Notes: a model not told the origin generated them from the letters alone. A DNA stretch of 64,000 bases from Piezodorus guildinii (GCA_023052935.1 CM041297.1:87105021-87169020), one strand, 5' to 3'; positions 21,850 to 32,564 are shown, numbered from the stretch's first letter. Translations and numbers: made by a program.

Positions 21850-22520
21850 ATAGAAAATCTCGTACGCGCAACACATGACTTTTACTTACCTCCATTTATA
21901 AAATCAATTTAAGAATTTTTGAATACATTTAGAGATAAAAATAAATTGTTAAAGAGTTAATTGGATTGTGTTTCAATAGAAACATGTGTTTTATTCAATA
22001 AACCATTATATTATTATCTCCCACCATCAGATTGTTTTATCGGCTTTTCATCACTCTCCGTCAACTTTTACAATTTTGTGTATAAGGTAATATTTTTTTA
22101 ATATCATTAGCTTTCCAACGGTAAATTATACATACATATTACTGTTTTATTGTTCAAAAACACAAAAATTATGTTAAAAAACAAGTTTGCTCTTTTCTCC
22201 TTCGATGTGTAATTAAATTCGTCCAACTTCTATATTTAGCGGGGTTTTTTGCAATTCTGATCATACAAAAGGTTAATTTTATGAAATCTACAAAGTCAAG
22301 GGTACTTTAGAGGAAGAAAATTTAAAATATCAGCATTTAAGCCCAGTCAGACTATTTTATTCAGAATGTAATCTACAAGATATTAAAGTCTATTAAATTT
22401 TATATCAATATAGGGATTTTAATCGAAATCGTTAAAGGCGTTTTTGAGAAAGTCGTAAAAAGGTGCAAAATGCTTGGTATATAATCGCATCACGCGTAGA
22501 AAGGCTCGACCGATTTCCCT
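21850..22520 (+). repeat. Family A interspersed repeat, copy 6
   Basis: Forward copy with the end block 'gcgcaacacatgacttttac', then 'tcatcactctccgtcaactt', 'ttagaggaagaaaatttaaa', 'cagtcagactattttattc' and 'gtgcaaaatgcttgg'. It lacks the last third that ends in the 'cccttac' terminus. Confidence 0.75.
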
Positions 22521-22687
22521 AACACATAGTTAAGATAGGACATAGTCTGTTGGGACAGCTAATCTTATATACAAAACTATAAGGCGTAATGTACAATGAC
22601 GAAAAGGGCATTAACGTACGTGATAATAATTAAATAGTGATAATAATAAACATAAGTAAATAATAATTTCTATTGTTAGATTATTTA

Positions 22688-22990
22688 AAGGTAGCGGCGT
22701 GGTTTAGTGTATAGGGTATTAGGTTACTGTTCTCCAGTTCCCAGGTTCGAATCCAAGCTGAGGCAAAAATATTTATTCTGTTATTTCAGTCGTGGAGTGA
22801 CCCTGCGGGTATAAAGACACTTCTGAGGCACGCTAGCCTCTATAAAATGGGTATACAAAGTTGAGGAAAAAACCTGGCGGTCTAGCGTGATTTTGGCCTA
22901 ACCACCTCCTTGCACTGTCTTTGGCCATGAAACAGTACAAATCTCAATAAGTACCCTCAAGACCCTTCATAGGTTGTAAAGGTACAGATT
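22688..22990 (+). mobile_element. tRNA-derived SINE, family S1 (complete head and body)
   Basis: The head has an A-box-like 'tggtttagtgtatagg' and a perfect B box 'ggttcgaatcc' about 35 bases later. The body shares 'tttattctgtta', 'gtggagtgaccctgcgggta', 'tataaaatgggtatacaaag', 'gaggaaaaaacctggcg' and 'caagacccttca' with the 54.7 kb copy. Length is about 300 bases, usual for a tRNA SINE. No active tRNA gene is implied. Confidence 0.8.
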
Positions 22991-23024
22991 ATTTAATCTG
23001 AAATACATGTTTTCTTCAAAACTG

Positions 23025-24000
23025 AATGTAAGGGAAAGTATTGCGATCGTGAAAATTTTCGAATTCCGGTTTTCAACGGAAATAAACCTTTGAGGGACCC
23101 CTGAGTCCTAATGATATCAATGTAACCTAACCAGAAGAGCCAATATTAAAAGCCGATATTTTTCTTCCTATAAAATACCCTTTAATTGTGTAGATTCTAT
23201 AAAAATAACCATATCAATTTGTTTGTTTGTTTATTTATTCAACGTCACTTTACTGTATATATTGTGTGAATGGTTATATCACTATTACTAATGTTTATAT
23301 AGAAACAAATTGTAATATATCTCAATAAAAAAACAAAACAAAAAAAAAAAAAAAACGTAACTTTATGCTACTCGGCTAATCGGACGATGCTACAGTGGGA
23401 GTCCTAAATTTTGCCTATCCAGGTTTTATTAGGATAGGGATCTTTAACGAGTACCTGGCATCGCACAGGCTCGGAACCACCTTTTAACGTCCCCTCCGAA
23501 GGACGGCGTAACTAAGGATTTTTTACTCCCATTAAAAAACCCTAGGTCCACCTGCGGGTTTGAACCCGTGACCTATCAATCAATATATCAATTTGTTACC
23601 ATTGATAAAAAAGCAGGTAAATGTATAAATTTAACGAATTCGATATCCAACTAAAAGAGAAAACTTTAAAAAATATCTTTTTAATTTAACTTTTTGTGAT
23701 TGATCGTAAGAACTATAATATAATATGCATGTATAATATACCGTTGGAAAGCTAAAGATTTAAGAAACCATATTATACCCAAGCTAGTATAAGTCAATAA
23801 CGCGTGATGAAAACCCGATAAAACTAACTGATTATTTGAAATTAAATTAAATTAATTATTTATTAGTTCCACTCATTTTTAAATTTAACTGTATCTGACA
23901 GTTCTTTATTCGATTTCAACAATGGAGGTAACTGAAAGTCGTGTGTTGCCTGCACCAGATTTTTTACTCAAGCTTCATTAAAAATTTCTTAAATTGATTT
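23025..24000 (-). repeat. Family A interspersed repeat, copy 7, split by a SINE-like insert
   Basis: Reverse copy beginning with 'gtaagggaaagtattgcgat' and ending with 'ggaggtaactgaaagtcgtg' and 'tgttgcctgcaccagatttt'. It is cut between 'ataaccatatcaatttgtt' and its continuation 'accattgataaaaaagcagg' by the S3 element at 23224-23584. Removing the insert and one copy of the 13-bp duplication restores the family A order. Confidence 0.75.
23224..23584 (-). mobile_element. SINE-like element, family S3, with 13-bp target-site duplication
   Basis: Flanked by 'atatcaatttgtt' at 23211-23223 and 23585-23597. Read on the minus strand it opens with a B-box-like 'gggttcaaacccgc' near 23555, continues through 'cggaggggacgt' and 'aggactcccactgtagcat', and ends in an 'aataaataaacaaacaaa' tail. 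An internal A-rich stretch at 23324-23355 separates a partial duplication of the tail-proximal part, absent from the 20.2 kb copy. The duplication and tail show LINE-driven retroposition. Confidence 0.75.
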
Positions 24001-24159
24001 ATACAACTTTGGTAAGTTAGATTCGTATGTTTTGTGCACTAGATTTTTTCTTTCGTGTGTATAGAGTTTGAAAGATGTTTTGTATCACTCAACATTAAAT
24101 ATCAATGATGGGTTTTCCAAAGCTTTTGAAATCGATTCAATCATTTATATATAGAACTT

Positions 24160-24500
24160 TATTACAGGAAGACAGGTGCATCCGAAAATATCTGGCATTT
24201 GTTTTGCCATGTAAATATATTTTTCGACCTCGAATCGACGACACTTAACACAAGGGAAGAGCCCACGGCGAAATAATTGGTGACAGTTGCCCTGCTCTCG
24301 TCGTAAACCGCCGCTCGTGGTATGATATACTGCGAATTGTTATTTTGATATCTCCCTGGCACACTTTTCATGGGACCATCTTTCTGTTGAGATTAAATCT
24401 GAATCCGCGTGCCAACCGAAGACAGGTGGACAGGCTATCCCACCTCATTAAAGGTCTCTTGATTACCAACAACAGTCGCATCTTTGAAATTGAGAAGTTT
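24160..24500. promoter_or_regulatory. Candidate conserved non-coding island
   Basis: About 340 bases of balanced composition around 'ggtgacagttgccctgctct' and 'aggtggacaggctatcccac'. A 69-codon minus frame shows no family signature. Confidence 0.25.
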
Positions 24501-24769
24501 TGATGGCAAAAAGTCAGGATTCGAAAGAACAAAAAACAAAGGATCCCCGAGTTTATGATCCCATGATTTTGGAACCAATTTTAGGGAGAAAGGTTTTTAG
24601 CCTTTAATCTGTTATTATTTTATTTTATTTTTTAATTTAAAGGTAATTAGAAATATATATTTTTTTTTTAGATCATCAATCTCCTATTAATTCTTCTCCT
24701 TACGATCTTGAAGTTATACTGCATGAGAAGAAATGCTGGATTCTATCATTATTAATTAATAACCTGATA

Positions 24770-25215
24770 TACTATAACCATCTTTTTTCAAACATTTTTC
24801 AAGAATGCCCTTATTATTCATCACACCTGAATAAAATTGGACTAAGCCCGAATATTTCAGCGGTGCTGGGCGATAGAGAGAAAACCATTGAATTAGTTTT
24901 TGATTTTCTTAAGGAGCAGTCATTATTATCGAAATTATAAAGACCATTCCTAGTCAGTTAGCATTACTAGTATTAGCTTTTTAAACTATTGTTTACATAA
25001 AAATATTTTTTTCTTTCTTTATTATTCTTATTTTATTTATTTATTTATTTATTTTATTTTATTTTTTTATTACTATTTTTTTTTTCTTTCTTTCTCTCAA
25101 TCACTCATTACCTTGTAATAGTTATTTCTTATAAAGGTTACATATGCATATAGTGTCTAGGCGTTGATGACCTTAGGGTTTTACGCCTTAAAACCAAAAC
25201 AAACAAACAAACTAT
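24770..25215 (+). pseudogene. LINE 3' end: last ORF2 codons, 3' UTR and AAAC tail
   Basis: A plus-strand frame at about 24803-24940 reads 'ECPYYSSHLNKIGLSPNISA' then 'VLGDREKTIELVFDFLKE', the C-terminal zone that follows the RNase H/HILLECP region in many LINEs, and stops. The 3' UTR ends in 'ttaaaaccaaaacaaacaaa' with AAAC units. The tail type matches that of the S3 SINE-like family. Confidence 0.6.
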
Positions 25216-25470
25216 AACCATCCTACAATCTATGAACACCAAAACTTATAATGATCTATTATTGCCTGTTATTAAACTTTATATATATATATATATATGT
25301 GTGTGTGTAGACAATTAACATATAATTATATTGTTCAATTAATCAAAGAGCTTAAGAAAGGAAAACTGCTCGTTTTGCTGTTGATTTATAATGAAGAAAA
25401 ATTGGGATTTATGATTACTAAGTCCAAAACGCCATCTATATCTCTGCTTTTTCTTAACCCGGAAACAATG

Positions 25471-25472
<2 letters not shown>

Positions 25473-25547
<75 letters not shown>
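25473..25547. repeat. (TA)n then T-run microsatellite
   Basis: About 58 bases of TA dinucleotides followed by about 17 T. Frames through it encode only Tyr-Ile repeats. Confidence 0.95.
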
Positions 25548-25614
25548 GGAGGGGGTGTGTGTCATTTGTTAAAAACATAGTTTTCCGTAGTAGAAGAGCT
25601 ACTTTATAAGATGC

Positions 25615-26345
25615 ATTTTACGCTTTTTTCAAAAACCTATAATATACCGGTCGATTAGCTAAATAATTTAGAAAAAATAAACGGGATAGTATTTAACTGT
25701 TATTTATCAATGCTAATAAGTGTCGAATTTTTTTAAATCTACAAAATTAAAGGAACTTTTAGAAGAAGAAAGTTTAAAACATCGGCAGTCATGCCCAGTC
25801 AGACTATTTTAACCAGAATGAAACCTACATGATGTGAACACCCATTAAATTTTACATCGTTATAGAGAGTTTAATCAAAATCGTTAGAGCCGGTTTTGGG
25901 TAAATCGCAAAAAACGTGCAAAAGGGATGGTATAAAGTGGCTCTTAAGGTAAGTTGATTTGACGGAAAAAGTTGGTGGCATATCTCAGGCGTATAGTTGT
26001 TTTAAATATGAAATTCCGAATTTTCGTTTCCGTGCTAGACTTAACACACACACACAAAGACCTTTTTTCGCGTCTTGGTTGTTCGGACACAGGGGACCCA
26101 AAAACGGGTATTGCTTTCGAAAACTAGAATTCTAAAATTTTCACGATTGCAATATTTTCCCTTACTATATAATTCATATATAGGTAAGTGAAAGTAAAAT
26201 TATATTATTTAATCTTAAACATGTGTTTCCAACGAAACTAAATATATTTCTGTAAACTTTTTGAACTTTATTTATTAGTTCTTACTTTGATTTTATTAAC
26301 CGAGTTAAGCAATAGTCCTGTGTTAGTCCCGCACCAGATTTTAAT
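25615..26345 (+). repeat. Family A interspersed repeat, copy 8, rearranged
   Basis: The forward part (25640-26190) runs from 'aggaacttttagaagaagaa' through 'cagtcagactattttaacc' to the terminus 'gcaatattttcccttact'. It is followed at 26200-26345 by a piece in reverse orientation ('catgtgtttccaacgaaact' to 'cctgtgttagtcccgcacca'), i.e. the opposite end of the repeat inverted next to it. Confidence 0.65.
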
Positions 26346-26479
26346 TAATTATACAACGCTTATTATACAATGTTAATAAAAATAATTGCATATGGTTCGC
26401 TATGCGCACTTATAATTGGTAGAGAAATTTTTAAACTAAATGATCCGGCATTTCCCCAAATCCTTCATTAAAACGGGAA

Positions 26480-26840
26480 AAGTGTTCTCACGGCCGGCGC
26501 CCCCTCAAGGACCATTACAAGCGCAATAAACAAGAGGAAGAAATGCCAGAGCCGACGGAAGATATTCAAGAAGAAGACGAGGAGGGTAAAAAAAGCTCTC
26601 GGGCTAATGGACTGACAGTGTCGCCCCCCCGACACCAACACACATCAACTCCTCTCCAACCAACCGGTTTCGGTTTGGGACCATCTGTCCGCTCCACAAG
26701 GTCAATAATGTCTCCTCTTTAAATTGCAATCCCCTGCATTTGTCCAAGGGCTTCTTTAGCCTGTCTTTCTTGTAGAGAGTTATCGCTGGCGGTCGTTGAA
26801 GTTCAGATTCCAACTCGTAAAAATCTATAAGATGGATAAT
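26480..26840. promoter_or_regulatory. Candidate conserved non-coding island
   Basis: GC-rich start ('cggccggcgccccctcaagg') and purine-rich middle, bordered by AT-rich repeat DNA. A 79-codon minus frame has no family signature. Confidence 0.25.
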
Positions 26841-27004
26841 CAAATAACATATTATCTGTTATCCTGAAATTGTATAAATTTCACTTCATATCAATATTCA
26901 AATAACATTAACTTAATAAATGAAGTCTGATGTTTGGTAGATTTTTTTTTTAAAGTGTTACACAAGGAAAAAATAATAAAACTAAATTAGGAAAAAAAAA
27001 TCAT

Positions 27005-28055
27005 AGAAAAAAAAATGTGGTGCTCGCAATACACGACTTTTACTTATCTACTTTGTTAAAATCAATTTAAGAATTGTCAGAGATGAAAAGACTTTAAAGA
27101 ATTAATTAAGTTGACTTTCCATCAAACATTTTTTTTATTAAATAATCTATTATATTATGATCTAAAACAATTAGTTAGTTTCATCGGCCTTTCATCCCTC
27201 TCCATTAACTATTACAACTTTCTGTATAAGATATTTTTAATATAAAATCATTAGTTTTCCAACGGTATATTATAAATCTGTATTAATGTTTTTATGTTCA
27301 AAAATACAAATTTTCTATTAAAAAAATTATGTTTGCCCTTTTTTCATCACTCTTTATTAACTTTTACAAGTTTGTGCATGAGATAATATTTATTCTAAAA
27401 TCGTTCTCTTTCCAACGGTATATTATACATTTATATTACTAAACCTATGCTCAAAAACAAAAAATTGCATTAAAAATATTTTTTTCAGTTTTCTCCTTTA
27501 GTTGTTTTTCAAATTAGCTCAACATGTATATTTATATTTTATTTATCAATACTAACAAGATAATATGGTCATTTTTATAGAATATATAAAATTAAAGGTA
27601 TTTTAGAAGAAGAAAATTTAAAATATCGGCATTTAAGCCCTGTCAGACTATTTTAATCAAAATGAAACCTACATGACGTTTAAGCCTATTTAATTTCACA
27701 TCGATTTAGCGAGTTTAATCAAAATCGTCGGAACCGTTTTCGAGAAAATCGAAAAAAGGAGCAAAATGCATTGCATACAGTGGCACTTCTGGTAAGCTCA
27801 TTTAGATGAAAAAGGTTTTGTAACGTCTCGGGTGTATATTTGTCTTAACTATGAAATTTCAGTTTCATAGGACTTACCGTTTCCGCCCGGATGTTCTCCC
27901 CCCACACACACAGACCATTTTTCGGGACTTGGTCATCTGGACTCAGGGGACCTTAAAACGTGTATTTCCGTTGAAAACTGGAATTCGAAAATTTTCACGA
28001 TCGCAATACTTTCCCTTACTTTATATATTAGGTGAAAGTAAAAAATAACTATACT
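27005..28055 (+). repeat. Family A interspersed repeat, copy 9 (full length, about 1.05 kb)
   Basis: The longest copy, with both ends: 'ctcgcaatacacgactttta' at the start and 'gcaatactttcccttacttt' at the end. A central block of about 150 bases ('tcatc(c/a)ctct..ttaactttaca' to 'aaaaatt') is present twice in tandem, at about 27190-27345 and 27346-27495. No protein is encoded. Confidence 0.8.
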
Positions 28056-28194
28056 ATCATATTTGGGCAGCTTTACTTTATAAATAAAGTATTTTATCTC
28101 TATTTTAGAATAAGAAATATTTCACTATACATATGAAATGGTACCACGAATTTTGTTTTCCTAAACCACAGGACTTATTTTATATGTTTTTTAC
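28056..28194. repeat. Repeat B, copy 1, left part
   Basis: Matches 32385-32440 ('ttttcctaaaccacaggact' versus 'ccttttaaaccacaagacgg'). The rest of this copy lies beyond the mariner, from 29097, where 'taatttagcttttattttag' matches 'caatttagcttttctttaaa' near 32500. Confidence 0.6.
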
Positions 28195-28196
28195 TA

Positions 28197-29094
28197 TTGG
28201 GTTGATGCAAAATGAATGCAGGTTTTCTCTATTGCAATATCTTAATTCCAATTGTGTAAACAAAGCTAATCCTAACATTGATCATTATTATACCAAAACA
28301 AACCTTATCTAATACCCGCTCTTTCACCATGAATTTGTTTAGTAAAATCGTTTTGTTCAGTGTGTTCAAAGGTCTTGAATCGAAAATGTCAAAGTGCGAT
28401 TTTCGTCAAATTTATTTTTACGAATTTAAATTAGGGCGCAGCGCTACGCAAACGGCTCGTAATATTAATGAAGTGTGGGGTCAGGGGGCTATTAATGAGT
28501 GCACGGTGCAGCGTTGGTTCCAGAAGTTTCGCAGAGGAGATTTCGACCTCGAAGACAAGGAAGGTCGGGGCCGTCATCTTGCTCTGGACAACGACCAAGC
28601 TGAGGTCAAAAGTGGAAGAAGACCCAACCAAAACCACACGAGAAATGGCGGCGGAACTCGGAACTCAAAAATTGCAACGTCTGCCCAGCATTGATGAATC
28701 GGAAGGGGCCGATTCTGCTCCACGATAACGCCAGACCACACGTTGCACAACCAACGCTTCGACGACTGCACGAGTTGGGCTACGAAGTTCTCCAACATCC
28801 GCCTTATTCACCTGACCTCTCTCCTACAGACTTCCACTTTTTCAGGCATCTGGACAACTTTTTGAGGGAGAAAAATTTTCAAAACCAGGACGACATTTAA
28901 AATTCTTTTCGTGATTTCATTGAGTCCAGGGATTCGGATTTTTTTTCTGGTGGAATAAGAAAGCTTGTTGAACGTTGGCAAAAGTGCATTGATTCAAATG
29001 GAAATTATTTTGATTAAATATATATGGTTAAAGTAAAGATATGGCGTATTTACAATACCTACTAAAAACCTGCATTAATTTTGCATCAACCCAA
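28197..29094 (+). mobile_element. Mariner element, internally deleted, with intact ends
   Basis: About 898 bases bounded by TA on both sides (28195-28196 and 29095-29096). The terminal inverted repeats begin 'ttgggttgatgcaaaat' and match over about 28 bases with one difference. A full mariner is about 1.3 kb, so roughly 0.4 kb is missing from the middle, including the first catalytic aspartate region. It is inserted in repeat B. It cannot make its own transposase but keeps the ends needed for mobilisation in trans. Confidence 0.92.
28386..29017 (+). pseudogene. Mariner transposase remnant
   Basis: N-terminal helix-turn-helix part 'SKCDFRQIYFYEFKLGRSA' and 'GAINECTVQRWFQKFRRGDF' are in one frame up to about 28590. 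A frameshift then moves to 'VEEDPTKTTREMAAELGT'. After an internal deletion near 28675-28690 the C-terminal part reads 'GPILLHDNARPHVAQPTLRR' and 'PPYSPDLSPTDFHFF', supplying the second and third carboxylates (spacing typical of a D,D34D mariner). A TAA interrupts after 'NQDDI' at about 28900, and the true C-terminus follows. First catalytic Asp absent; non-functional. Confidence 0.85.
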
Positions 29095-29096
29095 TA

Positions 29097-29175
29097 CCAT
29101 TCAGGGCATTTTTTTCCGGAATGTTTAAAAGTAAAATATATTATAATTTAGCTTTTATTTTAGAGACCGATATTA
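29097..29175. repeat. Repeat B, copy 1, right part
   Basis: Continues repeat B after the mariner: 'ccattcagggcatttttttc' to 'taatttagcttttattttag'. Together with 28056-28194 it aligns to 32385-32560. Confidence 0.55.
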
Positions 29176-30130
29176 TTATTAAAAATAATTTAAATTTTAA
29201 AATAACGTAATATTAAACTAATGATTATAAGTCAGGATATGTAACGGAGAAAGATATGAGCATGGAAATAGGGAGAAAGAAATGGGCGATGAAAAAAGAT
29301 CATTATCAATAAGAAAAAAAAATACATACTTCACTCGACCTGAAGACGCTGCCTAAAGGTGTGATGTTTCCCAGTTTAAAAAAACGCTCATTGCGTGGAA
29401 CGGAAAATATGAGAACTAGAATGTCCGTTAGGATTATTCCAAGAAGAAGTTATGTTTACTGATTCGATTGTTAAAAAATAGCCAAAAGTTATTACTTGAG
29501 AGTACTTGAGTTATTACTTATGAGTATTTGATAAAATTGTAAGAAAAAGTGACCAGGTAAAGATTAAAAGATATTAAGTAATAACGGATTACGATGATAA
29601 ATGACGATTAGGTAATAACGAATGACGATAAGGAGCGGAATGATAAATAAACAGTAATCTAGTAGGTAAACAAATAAATAAATAAAAGGGGAGTGCAAAA
29701 ATTAAATAAATATATAAATAAAAATTGATAATAAATAAATAAAAATAAAATTATGAAGAGATGATCAGATGGTTGTTTAAAAAATGAGCTAGGGATGCTT
29801 TATTAAATTTAATATTTGAGAATAAGCTAGTGACAAGTTATGTTTGTCAGTATTTTGATTAACAGGGAGGGGTTCTAGTTGTATGTAAATGCATTCTGCA
29901 ATGAGTCGCTTGTCATGGTTGGGAACAGTGGCAAGAATGGATGTTTTATCAAAATCAAAGGAATAGGTTAAGGGTCAAGGAATGTTCTGAAAGTTTTGAA
30001 GCGGTAGAATTTTTTGAGGAAATTGTATATTTGTGTCGGGTGATGCGATCTTTTCGAAGGTTTTTGGTTTCACCAATATAGGCAGAGTTCCAATTAGGAG
30101 TTCCGCAAGGGACTCTATAAACAATTTTTT
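29176..30130 (-). mobile_element. Penelope-like element, left (inverted) copy
   Basis: About 950 bases that are the near-exact reverse complement of 30355-31315. Read on the minus strand it encodes the same GIY-YIG segment ('NWNSAYIGETKNLRK') and the same 3' region, including 'gggaaacatcacacctttag'. It is 5'-truncated at 30130, inside the endonuclease domain. There is no reverse transcriptase. Divergence between the arms is low, so they arose from one recent event or are kept alike by conversion. Confidence 0.85.
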
Positions 30131-30170
30131 TTTTAAATCAGGAATCAGTCTCAACCTCAATTAACCTCTC

Positions 30171-30535
30171 TTTCTACTCCATCATCATCATCATCAACTT
30201 CCTTATATAGATCCGTACCTTACATTCCCTCTCTTTCAGAAAAAAATAAAAAATCATTAAAATCCTTCAATCCAAACCTCAGACTTGCTTTCAAATCCCA
30301 CTACAAACTCTCCAATATTTACAGCCGACTTAAAGACAGTATACCAACAGACCATCGTTCAAAAATTGTTTATAGAGTCCCTTGCGGAACTCCTAATTGG
30401 AACTCTGCCTATATTGGTGAAACCAAAAACCTTCGAAAAGATCGCATCACCCGACCCAAGTATACAATTTCCTCAAAAAATTCTACCGCTTCAAAACTTT
30501 CAGAACATTCCTTGACCCTTAACCCATTCCTTTGA
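30171..30535 (+). pseudogene. Penelope-like GIY-YIG endonuclease domain
   Basis: Open frame of about 120 codons. It reads 'SVPYIPSLSEKNKKSLKSF', then 'IYSRLKDSIPTDHRSKIVYR', then 'VPCGTPNWNSAYIGETKNL', the linker and core layout of the C-terminal nuclease of Penelope-like retroelements (the GIY role taken by V-Y-R-V, then Y-I-G). A conserved 'KLSEHS' follows. The frame ends at a TGA (30533-30535); protein-like sequence continues in another frame ('ATVPNHDKRLIAE'), so a frameshift has broken the gene. The nuclease nicks DNA to prime reverse transcription in intact elements. Confidence 0.8.
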
Positions 30536-31530
30536 TTTTGATAAAACATCCATTCTTGCCACTGTTCCCAACCATGACAAGCGACTCATTGCAGAAGGCT
30601 TTTACATACAACTAGAACCCTTCCTGTTAATCAAAAGATTGACAAACATAACTTGTCACTAGCTTATTCTCAAATATTAAATTTAATAAAGCATCCCTAG
30701 CTCATTTTTTTAAACAACTATCTGATCATCTCTTCATAATTTTATTTTTATTTATTTATTATCAATTTTTATTTATATATTTATTTAATTTTTGTACTCC
30801 TATTTTATTTATTTATTTGTTTACCTACTAGATACTGTTTATTTTACATTTCCGCTCCTTATCGTCATTCGTTATTACCTAATCGTCATTTATCATCGTC
30901 ATCCGTTATTACTTAATATCTTTTAATCTTTACCTCGTCACTATTTCTTACAATTTTATCAAATACTCATAAGTAATAACTCAAGTACTCTCAAGTAATA
31001 ACTTTTGACTATTTTTTAACAATCGAATCAGTAAACATAACTTAGCTTCTTGAATAATCCTAACGGACATTCTATTTCTCATATTTTCCGTTCCACGCAA
31101 TGAGCGTTTTTTTTTAAACTGGGAAACATCACACCTTTAGGCAGCGTCTTCAGGTCGAGTGAAGTATGTATTTTTTTTTTCTTATTGATAATGATCTTTT
31201 TTCATCGCCTATTTCTTTCTCCCTCTTTCCATACTCATATCTTTCTCCGTTACATATCCTGACATATAATTATTAGTTTAATATTACGTTATTTTAAATT
31301 TTAAATTATTTTTTATTCATACTGTTTCTCTTTTGTAATGACTATGTTCTTTTTTATATATTACCTATACTCTTAACTATGTTTTTAATATATTACCGTC
31401 ATATATCAACTCAAAATTGTTAATATTTAAAATTTTAATTGTTCACATATTTTTCCTTTGTCATTTTTTTCAGTTGCTTAGTCTCTCTTTATATATTTCT
31501 TATTACAATATTATCATCTCAATTATGTTT

Positions 31531-31622
31531 ACTTCCATACTTTATAACTATCATCTTAATTTTGTTTATTTCCATACTTTATAACTGTCACCTTATTTCC
31601 ATACTTTATAATTGTCATCTTA
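31531..31622. repeat. Three imperfect tandem repeats, about 27-37 bp
   Basis: The unit 'ttccatactttataa(c/t)' with 'tatcatctta' or 'tgtcaccttatt' occurs three times in a T-rich 3' region. Confidence 0.85.
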
Positions 31623-31749
31623 TTATCATTTTACATTTAATTTTATTTATGTTCCCATAATTTATTACTGTCATATTATTATTATATACCTAACGCATTA
31701 TTAAGACTATAATTACATTGGTTGTTATCTTGTTTCTTTTAGCCCATAT

Positions 31750-32560
31750 TAGAAATATGAGTTGTAATATAGACGTATATTATATAACGTCGGAAAGCAC
31801 AAGATTTTAGAAAAGTTAATATGCAATCAAAGAAATCAAAGCAATTAATACAAAGTAGCTGAGAGCATATAAACTTATGAAAAATTGTTATTGGTAAAGC
31901 GGGAGAGTAGGACAGTTCAATTTGGTTAACGTTTTACAGAATCTTACAATTTATATTCTGCCATTCAGTACGGTAGATTTAGAAACAATATTACGTACCA
32001 AACCGTAACTTAGGTGTTAAAATAAATGGTAAGTTGTTATAAATGTATGAAATATCATTGTTATTAATTATTTCAAGTTTTAAATTATTTTATGAAAACA
32101 GATCTTTCATAGTAAAAGAATGGGATTCCTATGGAAAATAATCCTTTTAAAATGTATTTTAATTAGTTTATTTGAAATATTAAATATTTATGATCCTCAT
32201 AGGATAGGAACCTTTGTTATTTCTGTAGTTTTTAATACATACATAGCAATCAAGTTTTCTTTATATGGTATAATTAAATTTTCCGTTATCTGTGGTTACT
32301 TAATAATAGCAAACAAACAAACAACTTTTTATTTCAGTTTTTCATTTCTTCTCTTCCTTTTTTCTTTCATAACATGTTAACGCCATTTCGGTTTCCGGGA
32401 ACTCCTTTTAAACCACAAGACGGATTTTGGTAAGGTTTTTACCATCACATAGAACATTCTTTCCAGAAGGTTCATAAAAAAAAATACGTTGCAATTTAGC
32501 TTTTCTTTAAACGGGAAAAATAAAGTTTCTGTAACTAAGTCATAAAAATATTATTTCTGA
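31750..32560. repeat. Repeat B, copy 2
   Basis: Contains 'gcacaagattttagaaaagt', 'gttattggtaaagcgggaga', 'gaaacaatattacgtacc', 'gaacctttgttatttctgta' and 'aaaccacaagacgg'. The first four recur in the same order in copy 3, and the last part matches the host sequence of the mariner at 28.1-29.2 kb. The start overlaps a family A-like motif ('taatatagacgtatattata'). Confidence 0.65.
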
Positions 32561-32564
32561 AATA

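Larger units (their letters stand above)
30131..31745 (+). mobile_element. Penelope-like element, right copy with GIY-YIG domain and 3' UTR
   Basis: Begins with linker coding sequence, encodes the GIY-YIG domain (30171-30535), and runs through a 3' region to the 'ttgtttcttttag' block at 31743 that also ends the fragment at 17.73 kb. The segment 30355-31315 pairs with the left copy across a spacer of about 225 bases, forming a very long inverted repeat. The 3' UTR beyond 31315 is T-rich and contains short tandem repeats. The element is truncated: the reverse transcriptase normally upstream of GIY-YIG is missing. Confidence 0.85.

Noticed and set aside
25297..25578. Frames with long Tyr-Ile runs
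   Set aside because: Direct translation of the (TA)n microsatellite.
29320..29390. Hammerhead-like motif in the Penelope-like arms ('cctgaagacgctgcctaaag')
   Set aside because: Resembles the motif's start but lacks the 17-nt hairpin spacing and a GAAAC; present in both arms only because they are copies.
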